Shown here: positions 44,416 to 55,498 of the stretch, piece after piece | Numbering within the stretch: position 1 is the first letter of the stretch | How the letters are laid out: each line of letters starts with the position of its first letter | Assembly (NCBI GenBank): GCA_037349105.1 | Contig: JAYJMM010000114.1 | Location: forward strand, 3,029,501-3,093,500 | Source of the DNA: Limnomonas spitsbergensis | Taxonomy: Eukaryota > Chlorophyta > Chlorophyceae > Chlamydomonadales | Direction: 5' to 3' | Length of the DNA: 64,000 nt | Translations under genes and position numbers: made by a program | Notes under the pieces: generated by a model | Seen by the model: only the letters and a program-made list of their open reading frames with translations | The model's database searches: none | What the model was told of the DNA's origin: nothing

Positions 44416-45525
44416 TCAATATTTTGTCTTGTCGCCCTTCTTGCGCATGCATGCAACGATCCTTTTGGGCATGCTGCCCACCAGCTTACAGAAGTACTCC
44501 TTGGGTACTGCTGCTACCTCCTTGATCAGGGATACCTTAAACTCCTGGAGAGTTCTGCAGCCCTTAACGTCCATCTTGGCCTGCATATATCCCCAAAAGT
44601 TCTCGATCGGACTCAAGTCCGGGCTGTTGGGAGGCCACTTCTGGAGGAGGCCCACGCTGCTGCCACGCTGGGAGTTCCACCTCTTCACCACAGGTATGGC
44701 TGCTCTGTGAGTAGGGTCGTTGTCCTGCTGAAGGTACCATGTAGCAATGTCGTGCTGGGTGAAGAGGCGCTGTCCCTCAGGCAGGAATGTCGCCTTCACG
44801 ACCTCCTCATACTCCTCTGTGGTGATATTCCTGGCCACCTGGCCCCTCTTGTTCTTGAAGGTGGTCTTCTGGCTGCTGGTGCCTGTCACAAAGTGAAGCT
44901 TGCTGATTCCCCACTTGCAGATGCCCGCATACACGTTGAGGACCAGGGGATGATTTGGAGAGGCTGCCTCACGTACCGCTCTCTCACCCTCACCCTCCAC
45001 GCCCCAGGACACAGGCTGCACCTTCACCCCTGGGTAGGTAAATGGAAACTTCTTCCGGTCGGTGAAGAGGACGTGGCTCCAGTCCCTTCCCTTGCTGGCT
45101 TTGCAGAAGTCCAGCCGCTTCTGTCGAGTTGACCCCGAAAGCTGCTTCCTAGGCGCACCCCGCAGAACCCTCAATTTTTTTCCCATCTCCGATGCGTGCC
45201 TCCGGGCTGCTCGAGTGACAGTCTTCTTCCCCACTGGCCTGGTGACCAAGCCTAATGTCCCAAGCTCCTGCGCAACTGTTTTTGCACCACCATGCTGGTT
45301 GCTCAGCAGCAGGTCATAGGCCCGGGACTCCGCCTCTGGGCTGAGGATCCTCTTCTTGCCGGACTTTGGCGCGACGTGGACAGCTCCGGAATCTTTATAT
45401 CGCTGCACCCAGTGCTCCACAACCCTGTCGGACAGTCCAAGCTGCCTAGCTGTCTTGGAGATGTCGTGGTTCTCATTCCACCTCGTTACGATAGCCCAAC
45501 GGAGTTCTTCAGAGGTGAGCCCCAT
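44416..45525 (-). CDS. T1: Tc1/mariner-like transposase, intact
   Basis: 369 residues from ATG 45525 to stop at 44416. N-terminal helix-turn-helix (SEELRWAIVTRWN ... ISKTARQLGLSDRVVEHWVQ, 5-41) and a second DNA-binding half (65-110, HGGAKTVAQELGTLG), a basic linker (GKKLRVLRGAPRKQL), then the DDE_3 core: LFTDRKKF (D156), YLQQDNDPTH (D268) and NSPDLSPIENFWGYMQ (E308). Tc1 transposases are usually about 340 residues, cut their DNA out and insert at TA. The frame is open for 84 more codons upstream (to 45777), but those codons differ between S-T and T-T junctions, so I place the start at MGLTSEELRW; a start at MHTPGGHALG, 45 residues earlier, is possible. T1 has R274, R361, V176, T104. Confidence 0.9.
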   Translation of the reverse strand: MGLTSEELRWAIVTRWNENHDISKTARQLGLSDRVVEHWVQRYKDSGAVHVAPKSGKKRILSPEAESRAYDLLLSNQHGGAKTVAQELGTLGLVTRPVGKKTVTRAARRHASEMGKKLRVLRGAPRKQLSGSTRQKRLDFCKASKGRDWSHVLFTDRKKFPFTYPGVKVQPVSWGVEGEGERAVREAASPNHPLVLNVYAGICKWGISKLHFVTGTSSQKTTFKNKRGQVARNITTEEYEEVVKATFLPEGQRLFTQHDIATWYLQQDNDPTHRAAIPVVKRWNSQRGSSVGLLQKWPPNSPDLSPIENFWGYMQAKMDVKGCRTLQEFKVSLIKEVAAVPKEYFCKLVGSMPKRIVACMRKKGDKTKY

Positions 45526-45706
45526 GGGAGCAAATGAGGCCCTGAAATGCAATAATTTTAGGGATGCCAATTTTGTGCTCTTGAGTAGCCAGGTCTTATT
45601 TCGCTTTGCGTGGGTGTTGCACTTCCCTAGGGCATGCCCACCAGGTGTGTGCATGGTCCTGGTCCCACTGATGATGTTCAAGACCTGCGAGCTTTTCTTC
45701 CGGGTA

Positions 45707-46836
45707 CAGGGCGGGTCAGATGTATCGACACGTTTTAGGGGTACTGAGGTTTGACCTGCCGTCCCAACCTGGTTCACACTAGCAGTACCAACTGCAATTT
45801 GAAGTAATCTCTCTAGGAACTGCCTCGATCGACCTGGTGTGTTGCTACATCGTCAAGTGCTGTAATCAGCTTGCCATACACGGTTTATTGAGGTCTGTTG
45901 GGGTATCATTTGAATCCGAATGGCAGTTGGATGCCAAAAACTGCCCCGTTGGGTACCAACCTTGCGGCGGCTGAGCCTGAAAAGTGGCCAAAACCCGGTT
46001 AAGGTAGAACCTTAAGTGGGTGTAGGTGGGCCATAGACGGAGGCATTGCCACCTTCCCTGGGTCATTTGGCCAATCCAACATGCAGATATGGCCTTCCAT
46101 GTGGCCCACATCAGGGCTGTCTTTGATGGATTGGAATTCACTCCATACCTGTCTGATTGCTATGATGTCTGGTGATTCAGAGAGCCTGAGAGTAGCTCAT
46201 TAAGACTGCTCACCAAATTTTTGCACCATTCCCAACTCCAGAGGCTGCAAATTTGGGGCAAAGGTGGCTTGTCAGGAAGCCATGCCCCTTGCCCCATGCA
46301 GCCCCTCGGCCATGCAAGCTCCCATATCACTGCCACTGAGTTCCAGAATGCCTCAAGTCAGGTATCCACTCTTTATTCACACATCTTGATTTCCATGTCC
46401 TTTATTCCAGGCTCCCCTTCTTATCTGAGCTGAGCCAGCCAGATCTGCCGAGGACTGGTTTTGCGAGAGGATGGAAAAAAACAGCACTGGTGGTTTCAGA
46501 GTCACAACCCTAGCCTGTACAGCAGGTAATACTTCAGATATGGAGGCCAGCACTGCAATATAACATCCTCAAAAAATTAGAGGCAGGCCCCTCAGCATGG
46601 CCAAGTTATCTCAAAACATAAATTTATTGGAGTTGGTGATTCTGTCAAGTGGACTCCTTAAGCCCATTGTGTTTGCGTTTGATTATCTCAAGGGACAGTT
46701 GGTGCCTACCAGTATTAGTGCACTGCTAGCAATCAGGTTAGAGCACAGTCAATGTGTAAGTGATATCAAGTCATGACCTCACCTCCTTGCACTGCTGGGC
46801 CTGTCCACGTTTTTACGATACATATGACCCGCCCTG
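45707..46836. mobile_element. S2
   Basis: As S1 but TAGAACCTTAAG. Preceded by the T-end CTTCCGGGTA. Confidence 0.9.
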
Positions 46837-46863
46837 TGCTGTAGCGGCGGGTGGCAAGAATTT

Positions 46864-47973
46864 TCAATATTTTGTCTTGTCGCCCTTCTTGCGCATGCAT
46901 GCAACGATCCTTTTGGGCATGCTGCCCACCAGCTTACAGAAGTACTCCTTGGGTACTGCTGCTACCTCCTTGATCAGGGATACCTTAAACTCCTGGAGAG
47001 TTCTGCAGCCCTTAACGTCCATCTTGGCCTGCATATATCCCCAAAAGTTCTCGATCGGACTCAAGTCCGGGCTGTTGGGAGGCCACTTCTGGAGGAGGCC
47101 CACGCTGCTGCCACGCTGGGAGTTCCACCTCTTCACCACAGGTATGGCTGCTATGTGAGTAGGGTCGTTGTCCTGCTGAAGGTACCATGTAGCAATGTCG
47201 TGCTGGGTGAAGAGGCGCTGTCCCTCAGGCAGGAATGTCGCCTTCACGACCTCCTCATACTCCTCTGTGGTGATATTCCTGGCCACCTGGCCCCTCTTGT
47301 TCTTGAAGGTGGTCTTCTGGCTGCTGGTGCCTGTCACAAAGTGAAGCTTGCTGATTCCCCACTTGCAGATGCCCGCATACACGTTGAGGACCAGGGGATG
47401 ATTTGGAGAGGCTGCCTCACGTACCGCTCTCTCACCCTCACCCTCCACGCCCCAGGACACAGGCTGCACCTTCACCCCTGGGTAGGTAAATGGAAACTTC
47501 TTCCGGTCGGTGAAGAGGACGTGGCTCCAGTCCCTTCCCTTGCTGGCTTTGCAGAAGTCCAGCCGCTTCTGTCGAGTTGACCCCGAAAGCTGCTTCCTAG
47601 GCGCACCCCGCAGAACCCTCAATTTTTTTCCCATCTCCGATGCGTGCCTCCGGGCTGCTCGAGTGACAGTCTTCTTCCCCACTGGCCTGGTGACCAAGCC
47701 TAATGTCCCAAGCTCCTGCGCAACTGTTTTTGCACCACCATGCTGGTTGCTCAGCAGCAGGTCATAGGCCCGGGACTCCGCCTCTGGGCTGAGGATCCTC
47801 TTCTTGCCGGACTTTGGCGCGACGTGGACAGCTCCGGAATCTTTATATCGCTGCACCCAGTGCTCCACAACCCTGTCGGACAGTCCAAGCTGCCTAGCTG
47901 TCTTGGAGATGTCGTGGTTCTCATTCCACCTCGTTACGATAGCCCAACGGAGTTCTTCAGAGGTGAGCCCCAT
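46864..47973 (-). CDS. T2 transposase
   Basis: As T1 but R274I (DPTHIAA), beside the second catalytic Asp and shared by T2-T5. Confidence 0.9.
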   Translation of the reverse strand: MGLTSEELRWAIVTRWNENHDISKTARQLGLSDRVVEHWVQRYKDSGAVHVAPKSGKKRILSPEAESRAYDLLLSNQHGGAKTVAQELGTLGLVTRPVGKKTVTRAARRHASEMGKKLRVLRGAPRKQLSGSTRQKRLDFCKASKGRDWSHVLFTDRKKFPFTYPGVKVQPVSWGVEGEGERAVREAASPNHPLVLNVYAGICKWGISKLHFVTGTSSQKTTFKNKRGQVARNITTEEYEEVVKATFLPEGQRLFTQHDIATWYLQQDNDPTHIAAIPVVKRWNSQRGSSVGLLQKWPPNSPDLSPIENFWGYMQAKMDVKGCRTLQEFKVSLIKEVAAVPKEYFCKLVGSMPKRIVACMRKKGDKTKY

Positions 47974-48154
47974 GGGAGCAAATGAGGCCCTGAAATGCAA
48001 TAATTTTAGGGATGCCAATTTTGTGCTCTTGAGTAGCCAGGTCTTATTTCGCTTTGCGTGGGTGTTGCACTTCCCTAGGGCATGCCCACCAGGTGTGTGC
48101 ATGGTCCTGGTCCCACTGATGATGTTCAAGACCTGCGAGCTTTTCTTCCGGGTA

Positions 48155-49284
48155 CAGGGCGGGTCAGATGTATCGACACGTTTTAGGGGTACTGAGGTTT
48201 GACCTGCCGTCCCAACCTGGTTCACACTAGCAGTACCAACTGCAATTTGAAGTAATCTCTCTAGGAACTGCCCCGATCGACCTGGTGTGGTGCTACATCG
48301 TCAAGTGCTGTAATCAGCTTGCCATACACGGTTTATTGAGGTCTGTTGGGGTATCATTTGAATCCGAATGGCAGTTGGATGCCAAAAACTGCCCCGTTGG
48401 GTACCAACCTTGCGGCGGCTGAGCCTGAAAAGTGGCCAAAACCCGGTTAAGGTAGAACCTTAAGTGGGTGTAGGTGGGCCATAGACGGAGGCATTGCCAC
48501 CTTCCCTGGGTCATTTGGCCAATCCAACATGCAGATATGGCCTTCCATGTGGCCCACATCAGGGCTGTCTTTGATGGATTGGAATTCACTCCATACCTGT
48601 CTGATTGCTATGATGTCTGGTGATTCAGAGAGCCTGAGAGTAGCTCATTAAGACTGCTCACCAAATTTTTGCACCATTCCCAACTCCAGAGGCTGCAAAT
48701 TTGGGGCAAAGGTGGCTTGTCAGGAAGCCATGCCCCTTGCCCCATGCAGCCCCTCGGCCATGCAAGCTCCCATATCACTGCCACTGAGTTCCAGAATGCC
48801 TCAAGTCAGGTATCCACTCTTTATTCACACATCTTGATTTCCATGTCCTTTATTCCAGGCTCCCCTTCTTATCTGAGCTGAGCCAGCCAGATCTGCCGAG
48901 GACTGGTTTTGCGAGAGGATGGAAAAAAACAGCACTGGTGGTTTCAGAGTCACAACCCTAGCCTGTACAGCAGGTAATACTTCAGATATGGAGGCCAGCA
49001 CTGCAATATAACATCCTCAAAAAATTAGAGGCAGGCCCCTCAGCATGGCCAAGTTATCTCAAAACATAAATTTATTGGAGTTGGTGATTCTGTCAAGTGG
49101 ACTCCTTAAGCCCATTGTGTTTGCGTTTGATTATCTCAAGGGACAGTTGGTGCCTACCAGTATTAGTGCACTGCTAGCAATCAGGTTAGAGCACAGTCAA
49201 TGTGTAAGTGATATCAAGTCATGACCTCACCTCCTTGCACTGCTGGGCCTGTCCACGTTTTTACGATACATATGACCCGCCCTG
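48155..49284. mobile_element. S3
   Basis: Carries the GCCCCGATCGACCTGGTGTGGTG variant, in two pieces GCCCCGATCG and GTGTGGTGC, shared only with S8. Confidence 0.9.
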
Positions 49285-49311
49285 TGCTGTAGCGGCGGGT
49301 GGCAAGAATTT

Positions 49312-50421
49312 TCAATATTTTGTCTTGTCGCCCTTCTTGCGCATGCATGCAACGATCCTTTTGGGCATGCTGCCCACCAGCTTACAGAAGTACTCCTTGG
49401 GTACTGCTGCTACCTCCTTGATCAGGGATACCTTAAACTCCTGGAGAGTTCTGCAGCCCTTAACGTCCATCTTGGCCTGCATATATCCCCAAAAGTTCTC
49501 GATCGGACTCAAGTCCGGGCTGTTGGGAGGCCACTTCTGGAGGAGGCCCACGCTGCTGCCACGCTGGGAGTTCCACCTCTTCACCACAGGTATGGCTGCT
49601 ATGTGAGTAGGGTCGTTGTCCTGCTGAAGGTACCATGTAGCAATGTCGTGCTGGGTGAAGAGGCGCTGTCCCTCAGGCAGGAATGTCGCCTTCACGACCT
49701 CCTCATACTCCTCTGTGGTGATATTCCTGGCCACCTGGCCCCTCTTGTTCTTGAAGGTGGTCTTCTGGCTGCTGGTGCCTGTCACAAAGTGAAGCTTGCT
49801 GATTCCCCACTTGCAGATGCCCGCATACACGTTGAGGACCAGGGGATGATTTGGAGAGGCTGCCTCACGTACCGCTCTCTCACCCTCACCCTCCACGCCC
49901 CAGGACACAGGCTGCACCTTCACCCCTGGGTAGGTAAATGGAAACTTCTTCCGGTCGGTGAAGAGGACGTGGCTCCAGTCCCTTCCCTTGCTGGCTTTGC
50001 AGAAGTCCAGCCGCTTCTGTCGAGTTGACCCCGAAAGCTGCTTCCTAGGCGCACCCCGCAGAACCCTCAATTTTTTTCCCATCTCCGATGCGTGCCTCCG
50101 GGCTGCTCGAGTGACAGTCTTCTTCCCCACTGGCCTGGTGACCAAGCCTAATGTCCCAAGCTCCTGCGCAACTGTTTTTGCACCACCATGCTGGTTGCTC
50201 AGCAGCAGGTCATAGGCCCGGGACTCCGCCTCTGGGCTGAGGATCCTCTTCTTGCCGGACTTTGGCGCGACGTGGACAGCTCCGGAATCTTTATATCGCT
50301 GCACCCAGTGCTCCACAACCCTGTCGGACAGTCCAAGCTGCCTAGCTGTCTTGGAGATGTCGTGGTTCTCATTCCACCTCGTTACGATAGCCCAACGGAG
50401 TTCTTCAGAGGTGAGCCCCAT
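49312..50421 (-). CDS. T3 transposase
   Basis: Same protein as T2 (I274, R361). Confidence 0.9.
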   Translation of the reverse strand: MGLTSEELRWAIVTRWNENHDISKTARQLGLSDRVVEHWVQRYKDSGAVHVAPKSGKKRILSPEAESRAYDLLLSNQHGGAKTVAQELGTLGLVTRPVGKKTVTRAARRHASEMGKKLRVLRGAPRKQLSGSTRQKRLDFCKASKGRDWSHVLFTDRKKFPFTYPGVKVQPVSWGVEGEGERAVREAASPNHPLVLNVYAGICKWGISKLHFVTGTSSQKTTFKNKRGQVARNITTEEYEEVVKATFLPEGQRLFTQHDIATWYLQQDNDPTHIAAIPVVKRWNSQRGSSVGLLQKWPPNSPDLSPIENFWGYMQAKMDVKGCRTLQEFKVSLIKEVAAVPKEYFCKLVGSMPKRIVACMRKKGDKTKY

Positions 50422-50602
50422 GGGAGCAAATGAGGCCCTGAAATGCAATAATTTTAGGGATGCCAATTTTGTGCTCTTGAGTAGCCAGGTCTTATTTCGC
50501 TTTGCGTGGGTGTTGCACTTCCCTAGGGCATGCCCACCAGGTGTGTGCATGGTCCTGGTCCCACTGATGATGTTCAAGACCTGCGAGCTTTTCTTCCGGG
50601 TA

Positions 50603-51732
50603 CAGGGCGGGTCAGATGTATCGACACGTTTTAGGGGTACTGAGGTTTGACCTGCCGTCCCAACCTGGTTCACACTAGCAGTACCAACTGCAATTTGAAG
50701 TAATCTCTCTAGGAACTGCCTCGATCGACCTGGTGTGTTGCTACATCGTCAAGTGCTGTAATCAGCTTGCCATACACGGTTTATTGAGGTCTGTTGGGGT
50801 ATCATTTGAATCCGAATGGCAGTTGGATGCCAAAAACTGCCCCGTTGGGTACCAACCTTGCGGCGGCTGAGCCTGAAAAGTGGCCAAAACCCGGTTAAGG
50901 TAGACCCTTAAGTGGGTGTAGGTGGGCCATAGACGGAGGCATTGCCACCTTCCCTGGGTCATTTGGCCAATCCAACATGCAGATATGGCCTTCCATGTGG
51001 CCCACATCAGGGCTGTCTTTGATGGATTGGAATTCACTCCATACCTGTCTGATTGCTATGATGTCTGGTGATTCAGAGAGCCTGAGAGTAGCTCATTAAG
51101 ACTGCTCACCAAATTTTTGCACCATTCCCAACTCCAGAGGCTGCAAATTTGGGGCAAAGGTGGCTTGTCAGGAAGCCATGCCCCTTGCCCCATGCAGCCC
51201 CTCGGCCATGCAAGCTCCCATATCACTGCCACTGAGTTCCAGAATGCCTCAAGTCAGGTATCCACTCTTTATTCACACATCTTGATTTCCATGTCCTTTA
51301 TTCCAGGCTCCCCTTCTTATCTGAGCTGAGCCAGCCAGATCTGCCGAGGACTGGTTTTGCGAGAGGATGGAAAAAAACAGCACTGGTGGTTTCAGAGTCA
51401 CAACCCTAGCCTGTACAGCAGGTAATACTTCAGATATGGAGGCCAGCACTGCAATATAACATCCTCAAAAAATTAGAGGCAGGCCCCTCAGCATGGCCAA
51501 GTTATCTCAAAACATAAATTTATTGGAGTTGGTGATTCTGTCAAGTGGACTCCTTAAGCCCATTGTGTTTGCGTTTGATTATCTCAAGGGACAGTTGGTG
51601 CCTACCAGTATTAGTGCACTGCTAGCAATCAGGTTAGAGCACAGTCAATGTGTAAGTGATATCAAGTCATGACCTCACCTCCTTGCACTGCTGGGCCTGT
51701 CCACGTTTTTACGATACATATGACCCGCCCTG
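50603..51732. mobile_element. S4
   Basis: Shares TAGACCCTTAAG with S1 rather than with its neighbours S3 and S5. Confidence 0.9.
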
Positions 51733-51759
51733 TGCTGTAGCGGCGGGTGGCAAGAATTT

Positions 51760-52869
51760 TCAATATTTTGTCTTGTCGCCCTTCTTGCGCATGCATGCAA
51801 CGATCCTTTTGGGCATGCTGCCCACCAGCTTACAGAAGTACTCCTTGGGTACTGCTGCTACCTCCTTGATCAGGGATACCTTAAACTCCTGGAGAGTTCT
51901 GCAGCCCTTAACGTCCATCTTGGCCTGCATATATCCCCAAAAGTTCTCGATCGGACTCAAGTCCGGGCTGTTGGGAGGCCACTTCTGGAGGAGGCCCACG
52001 CTGCTGCCACGCTGGGAGTTCCACCTCTTCACCACAGGTATGGCTGCTATGTGAGTAGGGTCGTTGTCCTGCTGAAGGTACCATGTAGCAATGTCGTGCT
52101 GGGTGAAGAGGCGCTGTCCCTCAGGCAGGAATGTCGCCTTCACGACCTCCTCATACTCCTCTGTGGTGATATTCCTGGCCACCTGGCCCCTCTTGTTCTT
52201 GAAGGTGGTCTTCTGGCTGCTGGTGCCTGTCACAAAGTGAAGCTTGCTGATTCCCCACTTGCAGATGCCCGCATACACGTTGAGGACCAGGGGATGATTT
52301 GGAGAGGCTGCCTCACGTACCGCTCTCTCACCCTCACCCTCCACGCCCCAGGACACAGGCTGCACCTTCACCCCTGGGTAGGTAAATGGAAACTTCTTCC
52401 GGTCGGTGAAGAGGACGTGGCTCCAGTCCCTTCCCTTGCTGGCTTTGCAGAAGTCCAGCCGCTTCTGTCGAGTTGACCCCGAAAGCTGCTTCCTAGGCGC
52501 ACCCCGCAGAACCCTCAATTTTTTTCCCATCTCCGATGCGTGCCTCCGGGCTGCTCGAGTGACAGTCTTCTTCCCCACTGGCCTGGTGACCAAGCCTAAT
52601 GTCCCAAGCTCCTGCGCAACTGTTTTTGCACCACCATGCTGGTTGCTCAGCAGCAGGTCATAGGCCCGGGACTCCGCCTCTGGGCTGAGGATCCTCTTCT
52701 TGCCGGACTTTGGCGCGACGTGGACAGCTCCGGAATCTTTATATCGCTGCACCCAGTGCTCCACAACCCTGTCGGACAGTCCAAGCTGCCTAGCTGTCTT
52801 GGAGATGTCGTGGTTCTCATTCCACCTCGTTACGATAGCCCAACGGAGTTCTTCAGAGGTGAGCCCCAT
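51760..52869 (-). CDS. T4 transposase
   Basis: Same protein as T2 and T3. Confidence 0.9.
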   Translation of the reverse strand: MGLTSEELRWAIVTRWNENHDISKTARQLGLSDRVVEHWVQRYKDSGAVHVAPKSGKKRILSPEAESRAYDLLLSNQHGGAKTVAQELGTLGLVTRPVGKKTVTRAARRHASEMGKKLRVLRGAPRKQLSGSTRQKRLDFCKASKGRDWSHVLFTDRKKFPFTYPGVKVQPVSWGVEGEGERAVREAASPNHPLVLNVYAGICKWGISKLHFVTGTSSQKTTFKNKRGQVARNITTEEYEEVVKATFLPEGQRLFTQHDIATWYLQQDNDPTHIAAIPVVKRWNSQRGSSVGLLQKWPPNSPDLSPIENFWGYMQAKMDVKGCRTLQEFKVSLIKEVAAVPKEYFCKLVGSMPKRIVACMRKKGDKTKY

Positions 52870-53050
52870 GGGAGCAAATGAGGCCCTGAAATGCAATAAT
52901 TTTAGGGATGCCAATTTTGTGCTCTTGAGTAGCCAGGTCTTATTTCGCTTTGCGTGGGTGTTGCACTTCCCTAGGGCATGCCCACCAGGTGTGTGCATGG
53001 TCCTGGTCCCACTGATGATGTTCAAGACCTGCGAGCTTTTCTTCCGGGTA

Positions 53051-54180
53051 CAGGGCGGGTCAGATGTATCGACACGTTTTAGGGGTACTGAGGTTTGACC
53101 TGCCGTCCCAACCTGGTTCACACTAGCAGTACCAACTGCAATTTGAAGTAATCTCTCTAGGAACTGCCTCGATCGACCTGGTGTGTTGCTACATCGTCAA
53201 GTGCTGTAATCAGCTTGCCATACACGGTTTATTGAGGTCTGTTGGGGTATCATTTGAATCCGAATGGCAGTTGGATGCCAAAAACTGCCCCGTTGGGTAC
53301 CAACCTTGCGGCGGCTGAGCCTGAAAAGTGGCCAAAACCCGGTTAAGGTAGAACCTTAAGTGGGTGTAGGTGGGCCATAGACGGAGGCATTGCCACCTTC
53401 CCTGGGTCATTTGGCCAATCCAACATGCAGATATGGCCTTCCATGTGGCCCACATCAGGGCTGTCTTTGATGGATTGGAATTCACTCCATACCTGTCTGA
53501 TTGCTATGATGTCTGGTGATTCAGAGAGCCTGAGAGTAGCTCATTAAGACTGCTCACCAAATTTTTGCACCATTCCCAACTCCAGAGGCTGCAAATTTGG
53601 GGCAAAGGTGGCTTGTCAGGAAGCCATGCCCCTTGCCCCATGCAGCCCCTCGGCCATGCAAGCTCCCATATCACTGCCACTGAGTTCCAGAATGCCTCAA
53701 GTCAGGTATCCACTCTTTATTCACACATCTTGATTTCCATGTCCTTTATTCCAGGCTCCCCTTCTTATCTGAGCTGAGCCAGCCAGATCTGCCGAGGACT
53801 GGTTTTGCGAGAGGATGGAAAAAAACAGCACTGGTGGTTTCAGAGTCACAACCCTAGCCTGTACAGCAGGTAATACTTCAGATATGGAGGCCAGCACTGC
53901 AATATAACATCCTCAAAAAATTAGAGGCAGGCCCCTCAGCATGGCCAAGTTATCTCAAAACATAAATTTATTGGAGTTGGTGATTCTGTCAAGTGGACTC
54001 CTTAAGCCCATTGTGTTTGCGTTTGATTATCTCAAGGGACAGTTGGTGCCTACCAGTATTAGTGCACTGCTAGCAATCAGGTTAGAGCACAGTCAATGTG
54101 TAAGTGATATCAAGTCATGACCTCACCTCCTTGCACTGCTGGGCCTGTCCACGTTTTTACGATACATATGACCCGCCCTG
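53051..54180. mobile_element. S5
   Basis: Majority sequence (GCCTCGATCG, TAGAACCTTAAG). Confidence 0.9.
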
Positions 54181-54207
54181 TGCTGTAGCGGCGGGTGGCA
54201 AGAATTT

Positions 54208-55317
54208 TCAATATTTTGTCTTGTCGCCCTTCTTGAGCATGCATGCAACGATCCTTTTGGGCATGCTGCCCACCAGCTTACAGAAGTACTCCTTGGGTAC
54301 TGCTGCTACCTCCTTGATCAGGGATACCTTAAACTCCTGGAGAGTTCTGCAGCCCTTAACGTCCATCTTGGCCTGCATATATCCCCAAAAGTTCTCGATC
54401 GGACTCAAGTCCGGGCTGTTGGGAGGCCACTTCTGGAGGAGGCCCACGCTGCTGCCACGCTGGGAGTTCCACCTCTTCACCACAGGTATGGCTGCTATGT
54501 GAGTAGGGTCGTTGTCCTGCTGAAGGTACCATGTAGCAATGTCGTGCTGGGTGAAGAGGCGCTGTCCCTCAGGCAGGAATGTCGCCTTCACGACCTCCTC
54601 ATACTCCTCTGTGGTGATATTCCTGGCCACCTGGCCCCTCTTGTTCTTGAAGGTGGTCTTCTGGCTGCTGGTGCCTGTCACAAAGTGAAGCTTGCTGATT
54701 CCCCACTTGCAGATGCCCGCATACACGTTGAGGACCAGGGGATGATTTGGAGAGGCTGCCTCACGTACCGCTCTCTCACCCTCACCCTCCACGCCCCAGG
54801 ACACAGGCTGCACCTTCACCCCTGGGTAGGTAAATGGAAACTTCTTCCGGTCGGTGAAGAGGACGTGGCTCCAGTCCCTTCCCTTGCTGGCTTTGCAGAA
54901 GTCCAGCCGCTTCTGTCGAGTTGACCCCGAAAGCTGCTTCCTAGGCGCACCCCGCAGAACCCTCAATTTTTTTCCCATCTCCGATGCGTGCCTCCGGGCT
55001 GCTCGAGTGACAGTCTTCTTCCCCACTGGCCTGGTGACCAAGCCTAATGTCCCAAGCTCCTGCGCAACTGTTTTTGCACCACCATGCTGGTTGCTCAGCA
55101 GCAGGTCATAGGCCCGGGACTCCGCCTCTGGGCTGAGGATCCTCTTCTTGCCGGACTTTGGCGCGACGTGGACAGCTCCGGAATCTTTATATCGCTGCAC
55201 CCAGTGCTCCACAACCCTGTCGGACAGTCCAAGCTGCCTAGCTGTCTTGGAGATGTCGTGGTTCTCATTCCACCTCGTTACGATAGCCCAACGGAGTTCT
55301 TCAGAGGTGAGCCCCAT
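54208..55317 (-). CDS. T5 transposase
   Basis: I274 as in T2-T4 but R361L (ACMLKKGDK), the latter shared with T6-T8. T5 therefore carries both marker sets. Confidence 0.9.
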   Translation of the reverse strand: MGLTSEELRWAIVTRWNENHDISKTARQLGLSDRVVEHWVQRYKDSGAVHVAPKSGKKRILSPEAESRAYDLLLSNQHGGAKTVAQELGTLGLVTRPVGKKTVTRAARRHASEMGKKLRVLRGAPRKQLSGSTRQKRLDFCKASKGRDWSHVLFTDRKKFPFTYPGVKVQPVSWGVEGEGERAVREAASPNHPLVLNVYAGICKWGISKLHFVTGTSSQKTTFKNKRGQVARNITTEEYEEVVKATFLPEGQRLFTQHDIATWYLQQDNDPTHIAAIPVVKRWNSQRGSSVGLLQKWPPNSPDLSPIENFWGYMQAKMDVKGCRTLQEFKVSLIKEVAAVPKEYFCKLVGSMPKRIVACMLKKGDKTKY

Positions 55318-55498
55318 GGGAGCAAATGAGGCCCTGAAATGCAATAATTTTAGGGATGCCAATTTTGTGCTCTTGAGTAGCCAGGTCTTATTTCGCTTTG
55401 CGTGGGTGTTGCACTTCCCTAGGGCATGCCCACCAGGTGTGTGCATGGTCCTGGTCCCACTGATGATGTTCAAGACCTGCGAGCTTTTCTTCCGGGTA

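Noticed and set aside
45526..45777. 84-residue N-terminal extension of the transposase
   Set aside because: Its sequence depends on whether S or T lies upstream, so it is read-through of junction DNA; the conserved helix-turn-helix starts at MGLTSEELRW.
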